A stretch of DNA of 64,000 nucleotides. Origin: Lachnospiraceae bacterium UBA3632 (lineage in GTDB: Bacteria > Bacillota > Clostridia > Lachnospirales > Lachnospiraceae). The DNA lies in the NCBI GenBank assembly GCA_002373975.1, contig DFKZ01000057.1:1-64000 (forward strand), in the 5' to 3' direction. This document shows positions 9,601 to 18,002 of the stretch, in pieces. The notes beneath the pieces were generated by a model. That model made no database searches. It was not told the origin of the DNA and saw nothing but the letters and a program-made list of their open reading frames with translations. Made by a program: the position numbers and the translations under genes. Within the stretch, counting starts at the first letter, position 1; every line of letters begins with the position of its first letter.

Positions 9601-10455
9601 AGGATAGGCGGCGATCTTAAAGGGCGTCAGTATCAATGTACCGAATACCGCAGCCAGCCCTCCGACAAATTTTGTGCCAACGGATGATCTGATAAACAGT
9701 TTCTGCTCATAGCTGTCTTCTCCCTCATAAATCATGGAATCATCATCGCTTTCATTCTTTTCCACGGTTTTCTCCACGGTTTTCTCCCCGTCATCCTTCA
9801 GAGCGGCGCCCTTGTAATACGGGGCCTGCTCCTGCAGTTTCCGGATGGCACGGGCGCGAAGAGCTTTTACTTCATTCAGCCGGGTCTTTGCTTTTCCGAA
9901 TTTCAGGAAAGGTATCTTCATCCAGGTGTAGGTATTGCAGCTGGTGATCAGTTTTTGAAGTGCTTCTGCCTCATAAATGCTCCCCTTCACCTTATGATAA
10001 TTTTCCAGCGCAGAGCGGATATCCGCCATCTTTTCGCTGTCATCCTTTTGACGGACGGTAAACGCCTGATCCCATCCGATGTACTTGGGCTCCGGCACAG
10101 CAGCTCCTCCCGCCGAATGGACATTGTCTCTTTTAATATTGACCTCGGAGATATCCTTTCTTACAGCCTTACGAAGCTTAAGCTGGTTCTCATTTGCAGC
10201 GAGCTTAGCCAGTTCCTCCTCGGAGCGGGTATCATAGATCGTGTCATCCAGCTCGGTGTGGACGTACATACCGGCAGACTCCTGCTCCTTTTTTCCCTGC
10301 TGCATTTCCTCATATTCCTTTTGCAGCCTCTCAAACTCCGAGGAGCTATAGGTTTCTCCCTCCTTGTTAACATAGACATCGCCATCCATATCATATTCAA
10401 AATTCCGGATGGAATACGGGTTTTTCTGCATAAGATCCATATTTTTGGAATCCAT
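6628..10455 (-). CDS. Large protein of unknown function (1275 aa), candidate cargo
   Basis: No known family recognised. The protein is acidic/basic mixed-charge, mostly predicted helical, with a KTVEKTVEK mini-repeat near residue 230 and a short hydrophobic or amphipathic stretch (TLILTPFKIAAYPLKAMAYG) near residues 268-290. No signal peptide is seen. The start was moved to the ATG at 10455 because AAGGAGG lies eight bases upstream; the longer reading frame to 10539 has no ribosome site. It is the last gene of the minus-strand run that carries the CIS AAA+ ATPases and two other large unknown proteins, which makes an injected or packaged substrate a reasonable guess. That function is inference from position only. 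Confidence 0.6.
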   Translation of the reverse strand: MDSKNMDLMQKNPYSIRNFEYDMDGDVYVNKEGETYSSSEFERLQKEYEEMQQGKKEQESAGMYVHTELDDTIYDTRSEEELAKLAANENQLKLRKAVRKDISEVNIKRDNVHSAGGAAVPEPKYIGWDQAFTVRQKDDSEKMADIRSALENYHKVKGSIYEAEALQKLITSCNTYTWMKIPFLKFGKAKTRLNEVKALRARAIRKLQEQAPYYKGAALKDDGEKTVEKTVEKNESDDDSMIYEGEDSYEQKLFIRSSVGTKFVGGLAAVFGTLILTPFKIAAYPLKAMAYGVDKLYRYAEKKYDVQDTRRELDMSIKSWGPGYYLGSALKKIYASRGKSAKDIFYTPSMSRKIRELSEKESASLYDVSDETNELEAGMDYAQDMLEYKKKLSAEYKKTNPDPKKIKSITDEIDTLRRYVDDYLKENPDADLGLDLHVKTDGELRLLKRAYDDRLEIKEIEKRDVLTRQEILEKTKTEEGRVEFNDQMRRIAMDNTYVRIKCDDMDLEKRDGKYDEKKLLKLLDEFEAFDIKKVTFSNHVDMLRDYEKNMNYFEQSRAAHYQLMRGLNRGIKIDDERLIRLRAKFTAMFEMQDYLAKLNHLVVNGELDLSADPEEIREKVTEGVKRRTVDRYPATLGNNEAFAASCEKAIRKQYRNRKNIIKRMHSLLVRSGEDEKIPAQLLKQKMDAYERNEVVYDYFHRKELRFFQENSVDMINTFNEENGTKIDAVSDRLHGTFLWGKSNEERIGLTRMAHQTGYGKLEYVKAMLMDMKSVDLKEYNHKDFAKFFDDFDRKCRTLVLCTNASDLAKVVKSGLQEIRDEENKERIARGEDPLDGPLELPDMFKEMGYANLEEFTIDMKVTQDVGNMIQGKFDAICQTVSHGYLSYFSLKELTSLDAYMSHDMLESFEKVKKEKEAEGEDLDENGELQHDALFETAEYISGQQSIYNFELPTRDLSEKEKKLNKQNEEAGNTDAIIRQQRMTWDVDVEDVYREEKQSHYLDRIKSSRTKQTPDQLTAESKKAVQVIADEEKHMVCRTDLLEKNGYVKNQQFRQIRAYVGSLSYLCGDSEEKSLQRAKAFVEKPEKATSGQKQAMAKEIESAFKVLMDFDMRELNINSYLDIMDKSHEHAMMMVRFCFDAAALFDHYETLMKDEGTDTAFNEEEYREVMARKEFLLQSHSVYIKLMELMAKPMHQKVDVVSLLGLQDKEYEDFCKEFIEKGPIDGESEPYDVFISNTEAFFNNLNIARKTLHDIMIYPGMNMEEVYKARKDRILD

Positions 10456-10545
10456 ATCTTTCCTCCTTAAGGTCTGCAAAAAAAGATTAATAGATATCAA
10501 CGCGATCATTATAAACCAATAAACGCAACAGTTCTGCAACAGATC

Positions 10546-11886
10546 CTACAGATCTCCCCAGAACTCCCGGAATCTCTCCCGCAGTTCTTCGTCCGGCATG
10601 GAAAGCATTTCACTTACCGTCTCCTCCGTAATGTCAGCTTCCACATTATCATCAGCCAGTACTGCCGTAACCAGAAGTGCACTTCTCTGCTCCGGTACGA
10701 TCTTCTCCATCAGCTGCTCAAATACATCCATACGGATCGGAAAATCCAGCACCGGCTCGCCGGTTTCTGACTGAAGAACAGCATATAGCACATGCACGGC
10801 CATGAATACGATGGTTTTTTCGTCGGCATCCCCGGGCCCGGCATACTCCACCCGCAGCATTCCCGAAGGTGTGCGGTGTACCAGCATTAACCCGTCCGGA
10901 TCCCTCAGATCTCCCACATAACAGCTCAGCTTCAGATCAAAATATCCGGGATCTTCGATCTGTCCCCACAGATAGCCGCGATACCTGTCCCTCATCAGTA
11001 CTCCTCGCAGAAAAGCCGGTATGGTCATGGCTTTGATCTCCGAAAGGGGTTTGGCTTCCTTTCCGTACTTTTTCCGGATCGCTTCAATGGGGTCCGGATT
11101 TACGATATCTCCCACATCGACAATGGTATCTCCCTCCATCTGTGTCCCGAACACAAATTTCCATTTTGAAAAGATACTGCCGATCACCGGTTCCCAGCTT
11201 TCTCCCACCGTAAAGGATGCCGCGACCGCGTTCACCGGAGTGTTTTGCACCTGATATATGATCTCCGCTATCAGGCTGTCTGCGATCCTGCGTCCACGAA
11301 AGTCCGGATGAACATAGAGCCAGTCAATCCTTAAAGCAGCACCGTCAGGGTCTTCGTCCACGTGGTAAGCTAAAGCACCCGCTCCGTATGCACGTATGCC
11401 CTTGGCACGGATGGCACCGATCGCATCTCTGCGTCCGCTTATGATATCCTCAGCAAGATCCGTAGTTAATACCGACCGGAATACCTTGATATTCTCGCGT
11501 GTGATCCGTGTAGTATATCCGCCGACAAGCTCTTCGAATTCCTTTCTGGTATTAACTGCTTCTTCCAGGCACTTTCTTCCGAAGGATGTAAGCGGATGTA
11601 TTGCATAGGCCTGATTATACAAAAGATCCATCTTCAGAGCATAAGACTTTTCTATGTTTTCTCTGTTTACGTCATCAAGTCCGAAATTCTCTTTCTGCTG
11701 CATGATCTGCATATCCAGAGGCTCTGTGATCTCCCTTATCCCACGCAGATCATTCACAAAGGAAACCACATCAAAGCTCTTTAGATCATCCCGGATCCGA
11801 TCACTCAACTGCTCGTTTCTGAGCGCTTCGCTCGTTCCCAGATACAGCCCTGCTTCTCTTTTGATCTCATTGTTTGTTTTAGCCAT
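10546..11886 (-). CDS. GNAT-family acetyltransferase with extra C-terminal domain
   Basis: A 446-aa cytoplasmic protein. The central GNAT fold is shown by the acetyl-CoA binding loop HPDFRGRRIADSLI near residues 193-206, preceded by a beta strand rich in the usual pattern (RIDWLYV). About 130 residues before and 200 after are of unknown type. GNAT enzymes transfer acetyl from acetyl-CoA to amines, but the substrate here is unknown. The ATG has AAGGAG ten bases upstream, and that site overlaps the end of the decayed SGNH frame, so the remnant now supplies the leader. It sits immediately before the 1275-aa unknown protein and may modify or neutralise it; this is speculation. Confidence 0.7.
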   Translation of the reverse strand: MAKTNNEIKREAGLYLGTSEALRNEQLSDRIRDDLKSFDVVSFVNDLRGIREITEPLDMQIMQQKENFGLDDVNRENIEKSYALKMDLLYNQAYAIHPLTSFGRKCLEEAVNTRKEFEELVGGYTTRITRENIKVFRSVLTTDLAEDIISGRRDAIGAIRAKGIRAYGAGALAYHVDEDPDGAALRIDWLYVHPDFRGRRIADSLIAEIIYQVQNTPVNAVAASFTVGESWEPVIGSIFSKWKFVFGTQMEGDTIVDVGDIVNPDPIEAIRKKYGKEAKPLSEIKAMTIPAFLRGVLMRDRYRGYLWGQIEDPGYFDLKLSCYVGDLRDPDGLMLVHRTPSGMLRVEYAGPGDADEKTIVFMAVHVLYAVLQSETGEPVLDFPIRMDVFEQLMEKIVPEQRSALLVTAVLADDNVEADITEETVSEMLSMPDEELRERFREFWGDL

Positions 11887-11890
11887 ATAC

Positions 11891-12166
11891 TTAATTCTCC
11901 TTGCTCAGAAAGCTCTTTAAATCCTTGGCCAGCAGCTCCGAATCCATTCCAAAGGACAGATTTGAATTGCCGATAAGCACGATCTTAGGCTCCTTTATGG
12001 ATCTGAGCCTTCTTGCCTTGTCGACTATTGAGGCATTATAGGTACCGGCATACTGCGGAAGGATCAGAAAAATGTATGCTGTGATAAGAGCGCAAAAGAT
12101 CAGCAGCTTAACAATAAACGCTATATTCTTTTTAGAATTGGAAGTAGATAAACTGTGTCTGTTCAT
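11891..12166 (-). pseudogene. SGNH gene copy B with large in-frame internal deletion
   Basis: The first roughly 79 residues match the complete SGNH protein (4608-5552), including the membrane helix and GNSNLSFG, then jump directly to its C-terminal end (LAKDLKSFL). Comparison with copy A implies loss of 675 bp (225 codons) between two near-identical 10-mers, CCAGCTGCTC and CCAGCAGCTC (4640-4649 and 5315-5324 in copy A). The DxxxH catalytic block is gone, so the 91-aa product cannot be an active esterase. It overlaps the MBOAT gene by 35 bp and may be kept only for expression of the GNAT gene that follows. Confidence 0.85.
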
Positions 12167-12237
12167 ATCCTTTTCCGTAAAATCCCCAGTAGATTATGGA
12201 CAGTGCAATGCAGATATATATTATCCAGCGGAGCACT
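11929..12237. repeat. Direct repeat copy B (MBOAT 3' end and SGNH 5' end)
   Basis: Gap-free match to 5315-5623, with scattered substitutions mainly in the SGNH codons around residues 50-60. In this copy the MBOAT side continues into a complete gene, while the SGNH side is truncated by deletion. Confidence 0.85.
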
Positions 12238-13631
12238 ATCTGTCTGTTAAATACCAGATCGGTAAACTCTTTTCCCCGGGCCTTAAATATATCAAATATG
12301 ATCACTATAAGAAGGGGTACAAGCACCCCGAGCATTGCCTGAGGATCGGTAAAAAGCTTTCCAAATTCAAAGTTGATGAACCATGCAGGCCTGAAGTCTT
12401 TAAATATCATTCCGATCAAGCTTGCGGCCTGTGGCAGGCTCCCCGCACGGAAAAATATCCAGGTGATCGTGACTATGAAAAAGGTGACAAAGCGCCTTAT
12501 CCATTTATAGAAAGGATCGTCGGTTCTTATCTTAAGCTTTAGATCTATCCTCCTCTTTAAGGGCTTTAAAAGATCCTCCGCTATAAGGATAAGACCGTTT
12601 AACAGTCCCCATGCCACAAAATGCCATGCGGCTCCGTGCCAAAGGCCCGACAGCATAAATACGATGATCGTATTTATGTACTTTCTGACCTTTCCCTTTC
12701 TGTTCCCGCCAAGAGGAATATACAGATAATCCCTGAACCATGAAGTGAGGGAAATATGCCATCTTCTCCAGAAATCCCCCACTGAAAGCCCCATATAAGG
12801 AGTGTCGAAATTGGTGGTCAGTCTGATTCCCAGCACCTTTGCGGAGCCTATGGCTATCAGGGTATATCCGTTAAAGTCGAGATATATCCTGAAGGAAAAA
12901 AGCATCGCTGCAAACAGGATCATCATTCCCGAATAGCTCGCGGGTGATGCAAATACAGGGTCTATTACGGCCGCTATGCTGTCAGCCGCAACCATTTTCA
13001 TAAATATCCCATAGGACATGGTAAGAAGACCTGCCCTTGCATTTTCGGCATCAAAATCTCTCTCCTCGCGCAGCTGCGCGAGAAGATTCTTCGATCTCTC
13101 GATAGGGCCTGCAACAAGCTGGGGAAAGAAGGATACAAAGAGAGCATATCTGAAGGGATTTTTCTCGGCAGGAACATCTCCTCTGTACACATCGATGGTA
13201 TACCCCACAGCCTGAAAGATATAAAATGATATACCTACCGGGAGAAGGATATCGGTCCTGGGGATGTTAAGGGCGATCCCCATCTTTGAAAAGAATTCAC
13301 TTAAGCTCTCTGCGGCAAATCCGATATATTTGAAATAAAATAAAAGTCCAAGGTTCAAAACAAGTGACAATATAAGGATAAAACGTTTGCCCGCAAGGAT
13401 CCTTTTATCATCCCTTTGTTTCGAACTCCGAACCGCTTCTATGCCAAGTCCGCACAAATATGTTACAGCCGTGGAAGCAAAGAGAAGAAGTGCATACTTT
13501 GCATTCCACGACATATAGAAATAATAGCTGGCTATAAGCAGCCAGTACATTCTGACCCTTTTGGGAAGCACATAGTAAAGCAGTACCACCGCCGGAAAAA
13601 AGATCAGATAATTGATTGAAATAAACGACAT
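12132..13631 (-). CDS. MBOAT-family membrane O-acyltransferase (DltB/AlgI-like)
   Basis: A 499-aa polytopic membrane protein. The conserved block RRWHISLTSWFRDYLYIPLG lies near residues 285-305, and the active-site His region GLWHGAAWHFVAWG near 328-342. Family members move an acyl group from a cytoplasmic donor to an extracellular polymer, usually with an SGNH partner protein. Here the adjacent partner is decayed and the intact one is 6.6 kb away at 4608-5552. The ATG has GGGGGAG upstream that overlaps the stop of the preceding gene, so the two are translationally linked. Its place among CIS-associated genes suggests surface modification, perhaps for immunity or docking, but it may be unrelated. 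Confidence 0.88.
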   Translation of the reverse strand: MSFISINYLIFFPAVVLLYYVLPKRVRMYWLLIASYYFYMSWNAKYALLLFASTAVTYLCGLGIEAVRSSKQRDDKRILAGKRFILILSLVLNLGLLFYFKYIGFAAESLSEFFSKMGIALNIPRTDILLPVGISFYIFQAVGYTIDVYRGDVPAEKNPFRYALFVSFFPQLVAGPIERSKNLLAQLREERDFDAENARAGLLTMSYGIFMKMVAADSIAAVIDPVFASPASYSGMMILFAAMLFSFRIYLDFNGYTLIAIGSAKVLGIRLTTNFDTPYMGLSVGDFWRRWHISLTSWFRDYLYIPLGGNRKGKVRKYINTIIVFMLSGLWHGAAWHFVAWGLLNGLILIAEDLLKPLKRRIDLKLKIRTDDPFYKWIRRFVTFFIVTITWIFFRAGSLPQAASLIGMIFKDFRPAWFINFEFGKLFTDPQAMLGVLVPLLIVIIFDIFKARGKEFTDLVFNRQIVLRWIIYICIALSIIYWGFYGKGYEQTQFIYFQF

Positions 13632-13634
13632 TTA

Positions 13635-15926
13635 TCAAGCTCCCCCTGCCTGCAGGAACATACTCATGACAAGCTGTTTCAGTCTGCTGTCATTTTCCTT
13701 GAGGCGGCGTATGCATTCCGATGCTTTATCTTTGTATTGACCGCCGGAAGCGGAACCGATACCGGGGATTATATACAGATTCCCCAACTGTTCTATAAAG
13801 CTGATCCAGAATCTCTCAGGGTTGGCGCCCTCCATCACCCCGCCCATGACAGCAACGATCGTCGCAAGCTTTTCGACACCGTTTTCTTTTTCAAGCGCCC
13901 TGCATAAGCACTCCGACAACAGTTCGGCATTTGTCTCTATACTGTCTCCCGAAAAGACATCATCTGCCTCTGCATTTATATCTCCGAATGCCTCGATATA
14001 TTCTGCGGCAGGTTTTGCCTCAGCAGGTTTTGCCTCAGCAGGTTTGGCTTTTGCTCTTCTCTTATGTCTGTCCACAGCTGATTTGGAACGGGGCCGCCCG
14101 GCTTTCTTAGCTTTTTCTTTTTTCGCTTCGCCCTTTTCAGCTTTGGCCTTTTCCGCCTCCTCTTTATCCGCTATTTCCTTCACAACATCTGTCGGGAGCT
14201 TCAGGCCCTCGCGGAGGATCTTTCCCTCTGCTTCAACATCCTGAATCTCTACTTCTCCCAGATCTTCGTCTTCGAGTATCTCCGGCTCCTCTTCCTTCCT
14301 GATCTCGGCTGTGATATCCTCACCAAGGGTTTCCTTGGACTTTGCGGCAAAGGTCTTATACATAAGACCGGGCTCTGAAATATCGATCCCGTCCATCATT
14401 CCGTCTATACCCTTAGATTCATCGATCACCTCAAACATGGTCTTCCTTCCGGTAGGTACCATGTATGCGATAAGCGCAAGGCGGAGCATCAAGAGCTCTT
14501 CCTTCGATGCCCCCATCATGTTATATGCCCACAGGATATTCCCCGCCGTTCTTTCCTTTGCGGCTTTACCGATGGACTCCTCTGTGAGCTCCCGGGTCTT
14601 CAGCTCTCCTTTATCTCCCGAAATAGTACGGAGGAAGCCCTCTTTGCTGACTGCTTCGGCAGCAAGAATGTCTCTTTCACCAAGCTTTTCATCCAGCTTT
14701 TTGCTGGTGTCCTCCTCATTGGCAAACGCAGGCTCTTTCCTCTGCCTTGGCAGCTTAGGAAGTATAAGCCTGTTTGTTTTTTCATCTCTGTTATCATTTT
14801 TGGGATTATCCAGATCCAGCCCATACAGCAGGAAGAAATCCCTCGCTTCTTCCCTCACGATTTCTCTGTCTACAGAGGCGTTAGCATGGCCTTTACGCCT
14901 TGAAAAGATCGATCCGGCCTGACCGAAAAATCTTCCTATCCGGTTTTGACCGGCGCCGAAGCTTCCGGGATTTATCACCGCCTTCTCCGCATCAGTCAGC
15001 TTTCTGTCTGCGTTTTTACCGGCTTTTCCCTTCTGCCTTAACACAGACTCCTCTGTCAAGCCTCTTTTTTGGGCTGCATCCTCCAACAGTCTGCTTCTTT
15101 TGGAGCTTCCTATTAACTGCGAAAAATCCCCCGTTGAATGAGTCTTATCGATAAGCTCCATGTTGACGTTTACCTTCTCACCCGTCCCCATGTTCATCTT
15201 CCTGACATCCTCACTTGTCATTTCACGCAGCATTCTTCCAAGGCTGACGCTCTTATCCTTCCCGGTTTCCCTTATCCCCTCTGTATTTACTGCATTTTCA
15301 AGCAGGGACATCTGATCAAACAGGGTTCCTTCTTCTCCCGATACCTCCGCTATATAATCAGCGCCCTTACGATAATCAGCGTACCCGCCTTCTGTAAGAG
15401 TGTATCCCCTTGCACCTTCAGCATCGCCGCCGAGCATAAGGGTTGACAGTACTTTCCCGTCCTTGTCCGCAGATTCCTCATCCAGCTCCGTTTCAAGTGA
15501 TTCTCTTTCCATTCTGTCTGCTGCAACTTCATTTTTTAGGGCTTTTTCCTTGTGCAGGGCCTCTATCCTTTCCCTCTCGGCCTTTATCCTTGCAAGCTCT
15601 TTTTCCCGTTTTTCCTTGTCGGCGATCTGTTCAGCTTCTTTCTTTTCTTCGTCATTCTGCTGCAGCTCGGAGGTGAGATTCTTCGTCAATCTGGAATTCG
15701 CCTCCTCCAGCATGGCAGCAGACGATGCTTCTATCTGCTTTAACCTGTTGTACCTTACAAGCAGGGTGCTGACTCTTGAAAGCGCAGTTTTACCGGCAGT
15801 TCTTACCAGCTCCGAATCATAGAGCCTGCGGGCAAATTCCTGCTCAAATCTGGAAGATTCCGCAGCCCATTCTGGTCTTTGATACTCTCTTTCGTATATA
15901 GGTTTTTTTAATTCTTCTTCCGGCAT
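13635..15926 (-). CDS. Large charged coiled-coil protein of unknown function (763 aa), candidate cargo
   Basis: No family recognised. Residues about 60-140 are strongly charged and helical (coiled coil). A Lys/Ala/Glu-rich linker with PAEAKPAEAKPA repeats lies near residues 615-650 and separates a C-terminal domain of about 100 residues. There is no signal peptide or membrane helix. The ATG at 15926 was chosen for its GAGAGG site seven bases upstream over a TTG at 15941. It lies between the MBOAT gene and the kinase-like protein. The modular layout with a flexible linker fits an injected or packaged protein, but nothing in the sequence proves this. Confidence 0.6.
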   Translation of the reverse strand: MPEEELKKPIYEREYQRPEWAAESSRFEQEFARRLYDSELVRTAGKTALSRVSTLLVRYNRLKQIEASSAAMLEEANSRLTKNLTSELQQNDEEKKEAEQIADKEKREKELARIKAERERIEALHKEKALKNEVAADRMERESLETELDEESADKDGKVLSTLMLGGDAEGARGYTLTEGGYADYRKGADYIAEVSGEEGTLFDQMSLLENAVNTEGIRETGKDKSVSLGRMLREMTSEDVRKMNMGTGEKVNVNMELIDKTHSTGDFSQLIGSSKRSRLLEDAAQKRGLTEESVLRQKGKAGKNADRKLTDAEKAVINPGSFGAGQNRIGRFFGQAGSIFSRRKGHANASVDREIVREEARDFFLLYGLDLDNPKNDNRDEKTNRLILPKLPRQRKEPAFANEEDTSKKLDEKLGERDILAAEAVSKEGFLRTISGDKGELKTRELTEESIGKAAKERTAGNILWAYNMMGASKEELLMLRLALIAYMVPTGRKTMFEVIDESKGIDGMMDGIDISEPGLMYKTFAAKSKETLGEDITAEIRKEEEPEILEDEDLGEVEIQDVEAEGKILREGLKLPTDVVKEIADKEEAEKAKAEKGEAKKEKAKKAGRPRSKSAVDRHKRRAKAKPAEAKPAEAKPAAEYIEAFGDINAEADDVFSGDSIETNAELLSECLCRALEKENGVEKLATIVAVMGGVMEGANPERFWISFIEQLGNLYIIPGIGSASGGQYKDKASECIRRLKENDSRLKQLVMSMFLQAGGA

Positions 15927-15976
15927 ATCCGATCCTCTCAATAAAGGGGTTTAGCTTGCATCATCTATTGCAGCAT

Positions 15977-17926
15977 CTATTGCAGCGATCTGAATACGGC
16001 TTCGCTGGTCTGCCACAGCTTTCCTTTCTTCTTGGCGTAATATTCTCTTGCATTCTCATACGCCTGCTTCATTTCCTCCGCGGTTTCGACTATGAGTATC
16101 TCCCCGCTCTCAACCATTCTGATCAGGTTTTCCCTTACGCCTCTGATCCTGTCTTTCATGGCCTCGATCTCTTCCTTGGAGCGAAGCTCAAAATGGTCAT
16201 ACTCTATCATCTCATCATCATAGGTCATTATGCCCTCAAACATTCCTTTTGAAACGCAGAATATGTCCTGATTCTTAGCCTGGGTGTAAAATCCGCCCAG
16301 ATGGTTTGTTTTATTTTTTTCGATACGTTCAAAGGTCATGATACCGAATGCCAGGTCGTTGTCAATTCCCTTGACGGAATCAATATAATACACTCCGTCT
16401 TCCTCATGACTGGTGACAAAGAAATTATTATCATGTCTGTCTATCTGACCGGCGATCATATCCATAAGCCTCAGATCAAAATACTGTGTAAGAGCCTGGG
16501 GAGTAAAGGATACAGTCTTATTCTCCTCTTTGGCTTTTTTCCCAAGCTCCATAAAAGATATCCCCTCGGCCTTTTCCATTGAATTTGCTCTTACCGTATT
16601 TCCGAATTCATCTTCTATAAGGACCGTTTCCGACTTTGCAACAAGATCTCCCTTTCCCAGTCTCTCAGCCAGAATGGAAGTCGAAACATTTCGGTCCGAT
16701 ATAGTACTTCCCTGCACTATACCGGCACCGGCATTCATGCTTGTGGCGTTATCGGCTTCGGTATATTTCTGATGGATAAATTTAACGAGTGCCAGCATCT
16801 GTCTGACGCTCTTTTGATTGCCGGCAATACCGTTCCACACTGCCTCTCCGATCTTTGATTTCATGCAGGCTGCCCTGAGATTTTGAATGCTGCCTTCTTC
16901 CTCCATCCTCCTTATCTGTTCCTTGGATTTACCTTCCCTGTTCTTTTGAGAAACAGATCCTTTTTCCACTGCTTTCAAAGACTCGTAGAAGTCTCTCATG
17001 AAAAGCTTTTCGCCGTTATCGTGTTCCGCTGTGGGATCCACCGAATCATCGAGAGCTTTTGCACCAAATTCCTCGATCATGTTTATAAAAGCAGCGCTGC
17101 CGGGTGATACCGCTCTGAATTTACCAACGGCATCCAGATAATCAAGCTCGAAGTTACCTGTCCTTCCGCGGCCCGTTCTTGTGACACTCTCTTCTGCCTT
17201 GACAAATCTTACTTTTCCATCGTCACCTGTGACTTTATATACTCTCGATGACCCGTCACCAAGGACCTGGACTTTACTTGGGTCCGAAAGATCCAGCTTG
17301 GTGGCTCTGGTATTGTAAAGAGCATCCTTCCATGTGAAAGACTCTCCCTCCTGCGCGTTTGCATAAAGAGATTTTGCCGCAGTAACGATCAGTCTTCTTT
17401 CGCTTACCAGCTTTTCCAGTATCTGCCTTACGATCGAAAGCCTGGTCTTGGCGGAGTCACGCCTGCCTTTGGTCCTTGAGCCGGTTATCCTTTTAACGTA
17501 GGCTTCACCACTGGTAATGGCTTTGCGATACAGCTGGATCAGGAGCTCCGATGTACGTGAAAAAGAGGCCTCATCCTTAGGAATATCTCCATCCAGCAGA
17601 TCCGTCAGAAGCGAAAGATTGCTTTTAAACTCTGCCATCTGTGTACTGTCCGATGAATTCATCCCGAGGATATTCTTCTTTTTGCTCTGCATCAGAAGAT
17701 CTATCTGCATCTCCATCTCTGAGTGCTTTGCGCCCGTATCCCAGCCTTCTTTCCTCTGGCGGAGCAGATTGCTCCTGGCGGATAAGGGAGCATCGCTGAC
17801 GTCAAAGGTACTTCCCTGAGTCGTATACTCCATCTGCTCTACCAGGGTTTCTTTCTCCTCCGGGATGATCTCGGCATCCACCATTTCCACTTCTTCTTCA
17901 ATTTCTTCTTCTAAAACATCACCCAT
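15977..17926 (-). CDS. Protein with kinase-like motifs, candidate injected effector
   Basis: A 649-aa soluble protein. Residues 1-200 are acidic then helical. The rest shows the ordered marks of an atypical kinase fold: a glycine-rich loop LGDGSSRVYKV (222-232), a strand with Lys243 (RFVKAEE), the catalytic-loop-like DRHDNN (496-501), and a metal-binding-like IDNDLAFG (521-528). The DRHxxN plus D-x-D/G pattern resembles PI3/PI4-kinase-like and some bacterial effector kinases; HipA-like is the main alternative. The ATG has AAGG eleven bases upstream. It lies just downstream of the CIS AAA+ ATPase gene, where effectors are often found in such clusters. The fold is inferred from motifs alone. 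Confidence 0.5.
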   Translation of the reverse strand: MGDVLEEEIEEEVEMVDAEIIPEEKETLVEQMEYTTQGSTFDVSDAPLSARSNLLRQRKEGWDTGAKHSEMEMQIDLLMQSKKKNILGMNSSDSTQMAEFKSNLSLLTDLLDGDIPKDEASFSRTSELLIQLYRKAITSGEAYVKRITGSRTKGRRDSAKTRLSIVRQILEKLVSERRLIVTAAKSLYANAQEGESFTWKDALYNTRATKLDLSDPSKVQVLGDGSSRVYKVTGDDGKVRFVKAEESVTRTGRGRTGNFELDYLDAVGKFRAVSPGSAAFINMIEEFGAKALDDSVDPTAEHDNGEKLFMRDFYESLKAVEKGSVSQKNREGKSKEQIRRMEEEGSIQNLRAACMKSKIGEAVWNGIAGNQKSVRQMLALVKFIHQKYTEADNATSMNAGAGIVQGSTISDRNVSTSILAERLGKGDLVAKSETVLIEDEFGNTVRANSMEKAEGISFMELGKKAKEENKTVSFTPQALTQYFDLRLMDMIAGQIDRHDNNFFVTSHEEDGVYYIDSVKGIDNDLAFGIMTFERIEKNKTNHLGGFYTQAKNQDIFCVSKGMFEGIMTYDDEMIEYDHFELRSKEEIEAMKDRIRGVRENLIRMVESGEILIVETAEEMKQAYENAREYYAKKKGKLWQTSEAVFRSLQ

Positions 17927-18002
17927 GATTATTACCTTATTTTCTCAATTCCATCACTGTGTTAACATATCACTCCGGGCCGGTTTTTCTGCGTGACCTT
18001 GG

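Noticed and set aside
15963..15986. A 12-base tandem duplication (ATCTATTGCAGC twice) across the end of the kinase-like gene
   Set aside because: Two copies only, at a stop codon; a simple slippage duplication with no evident role.
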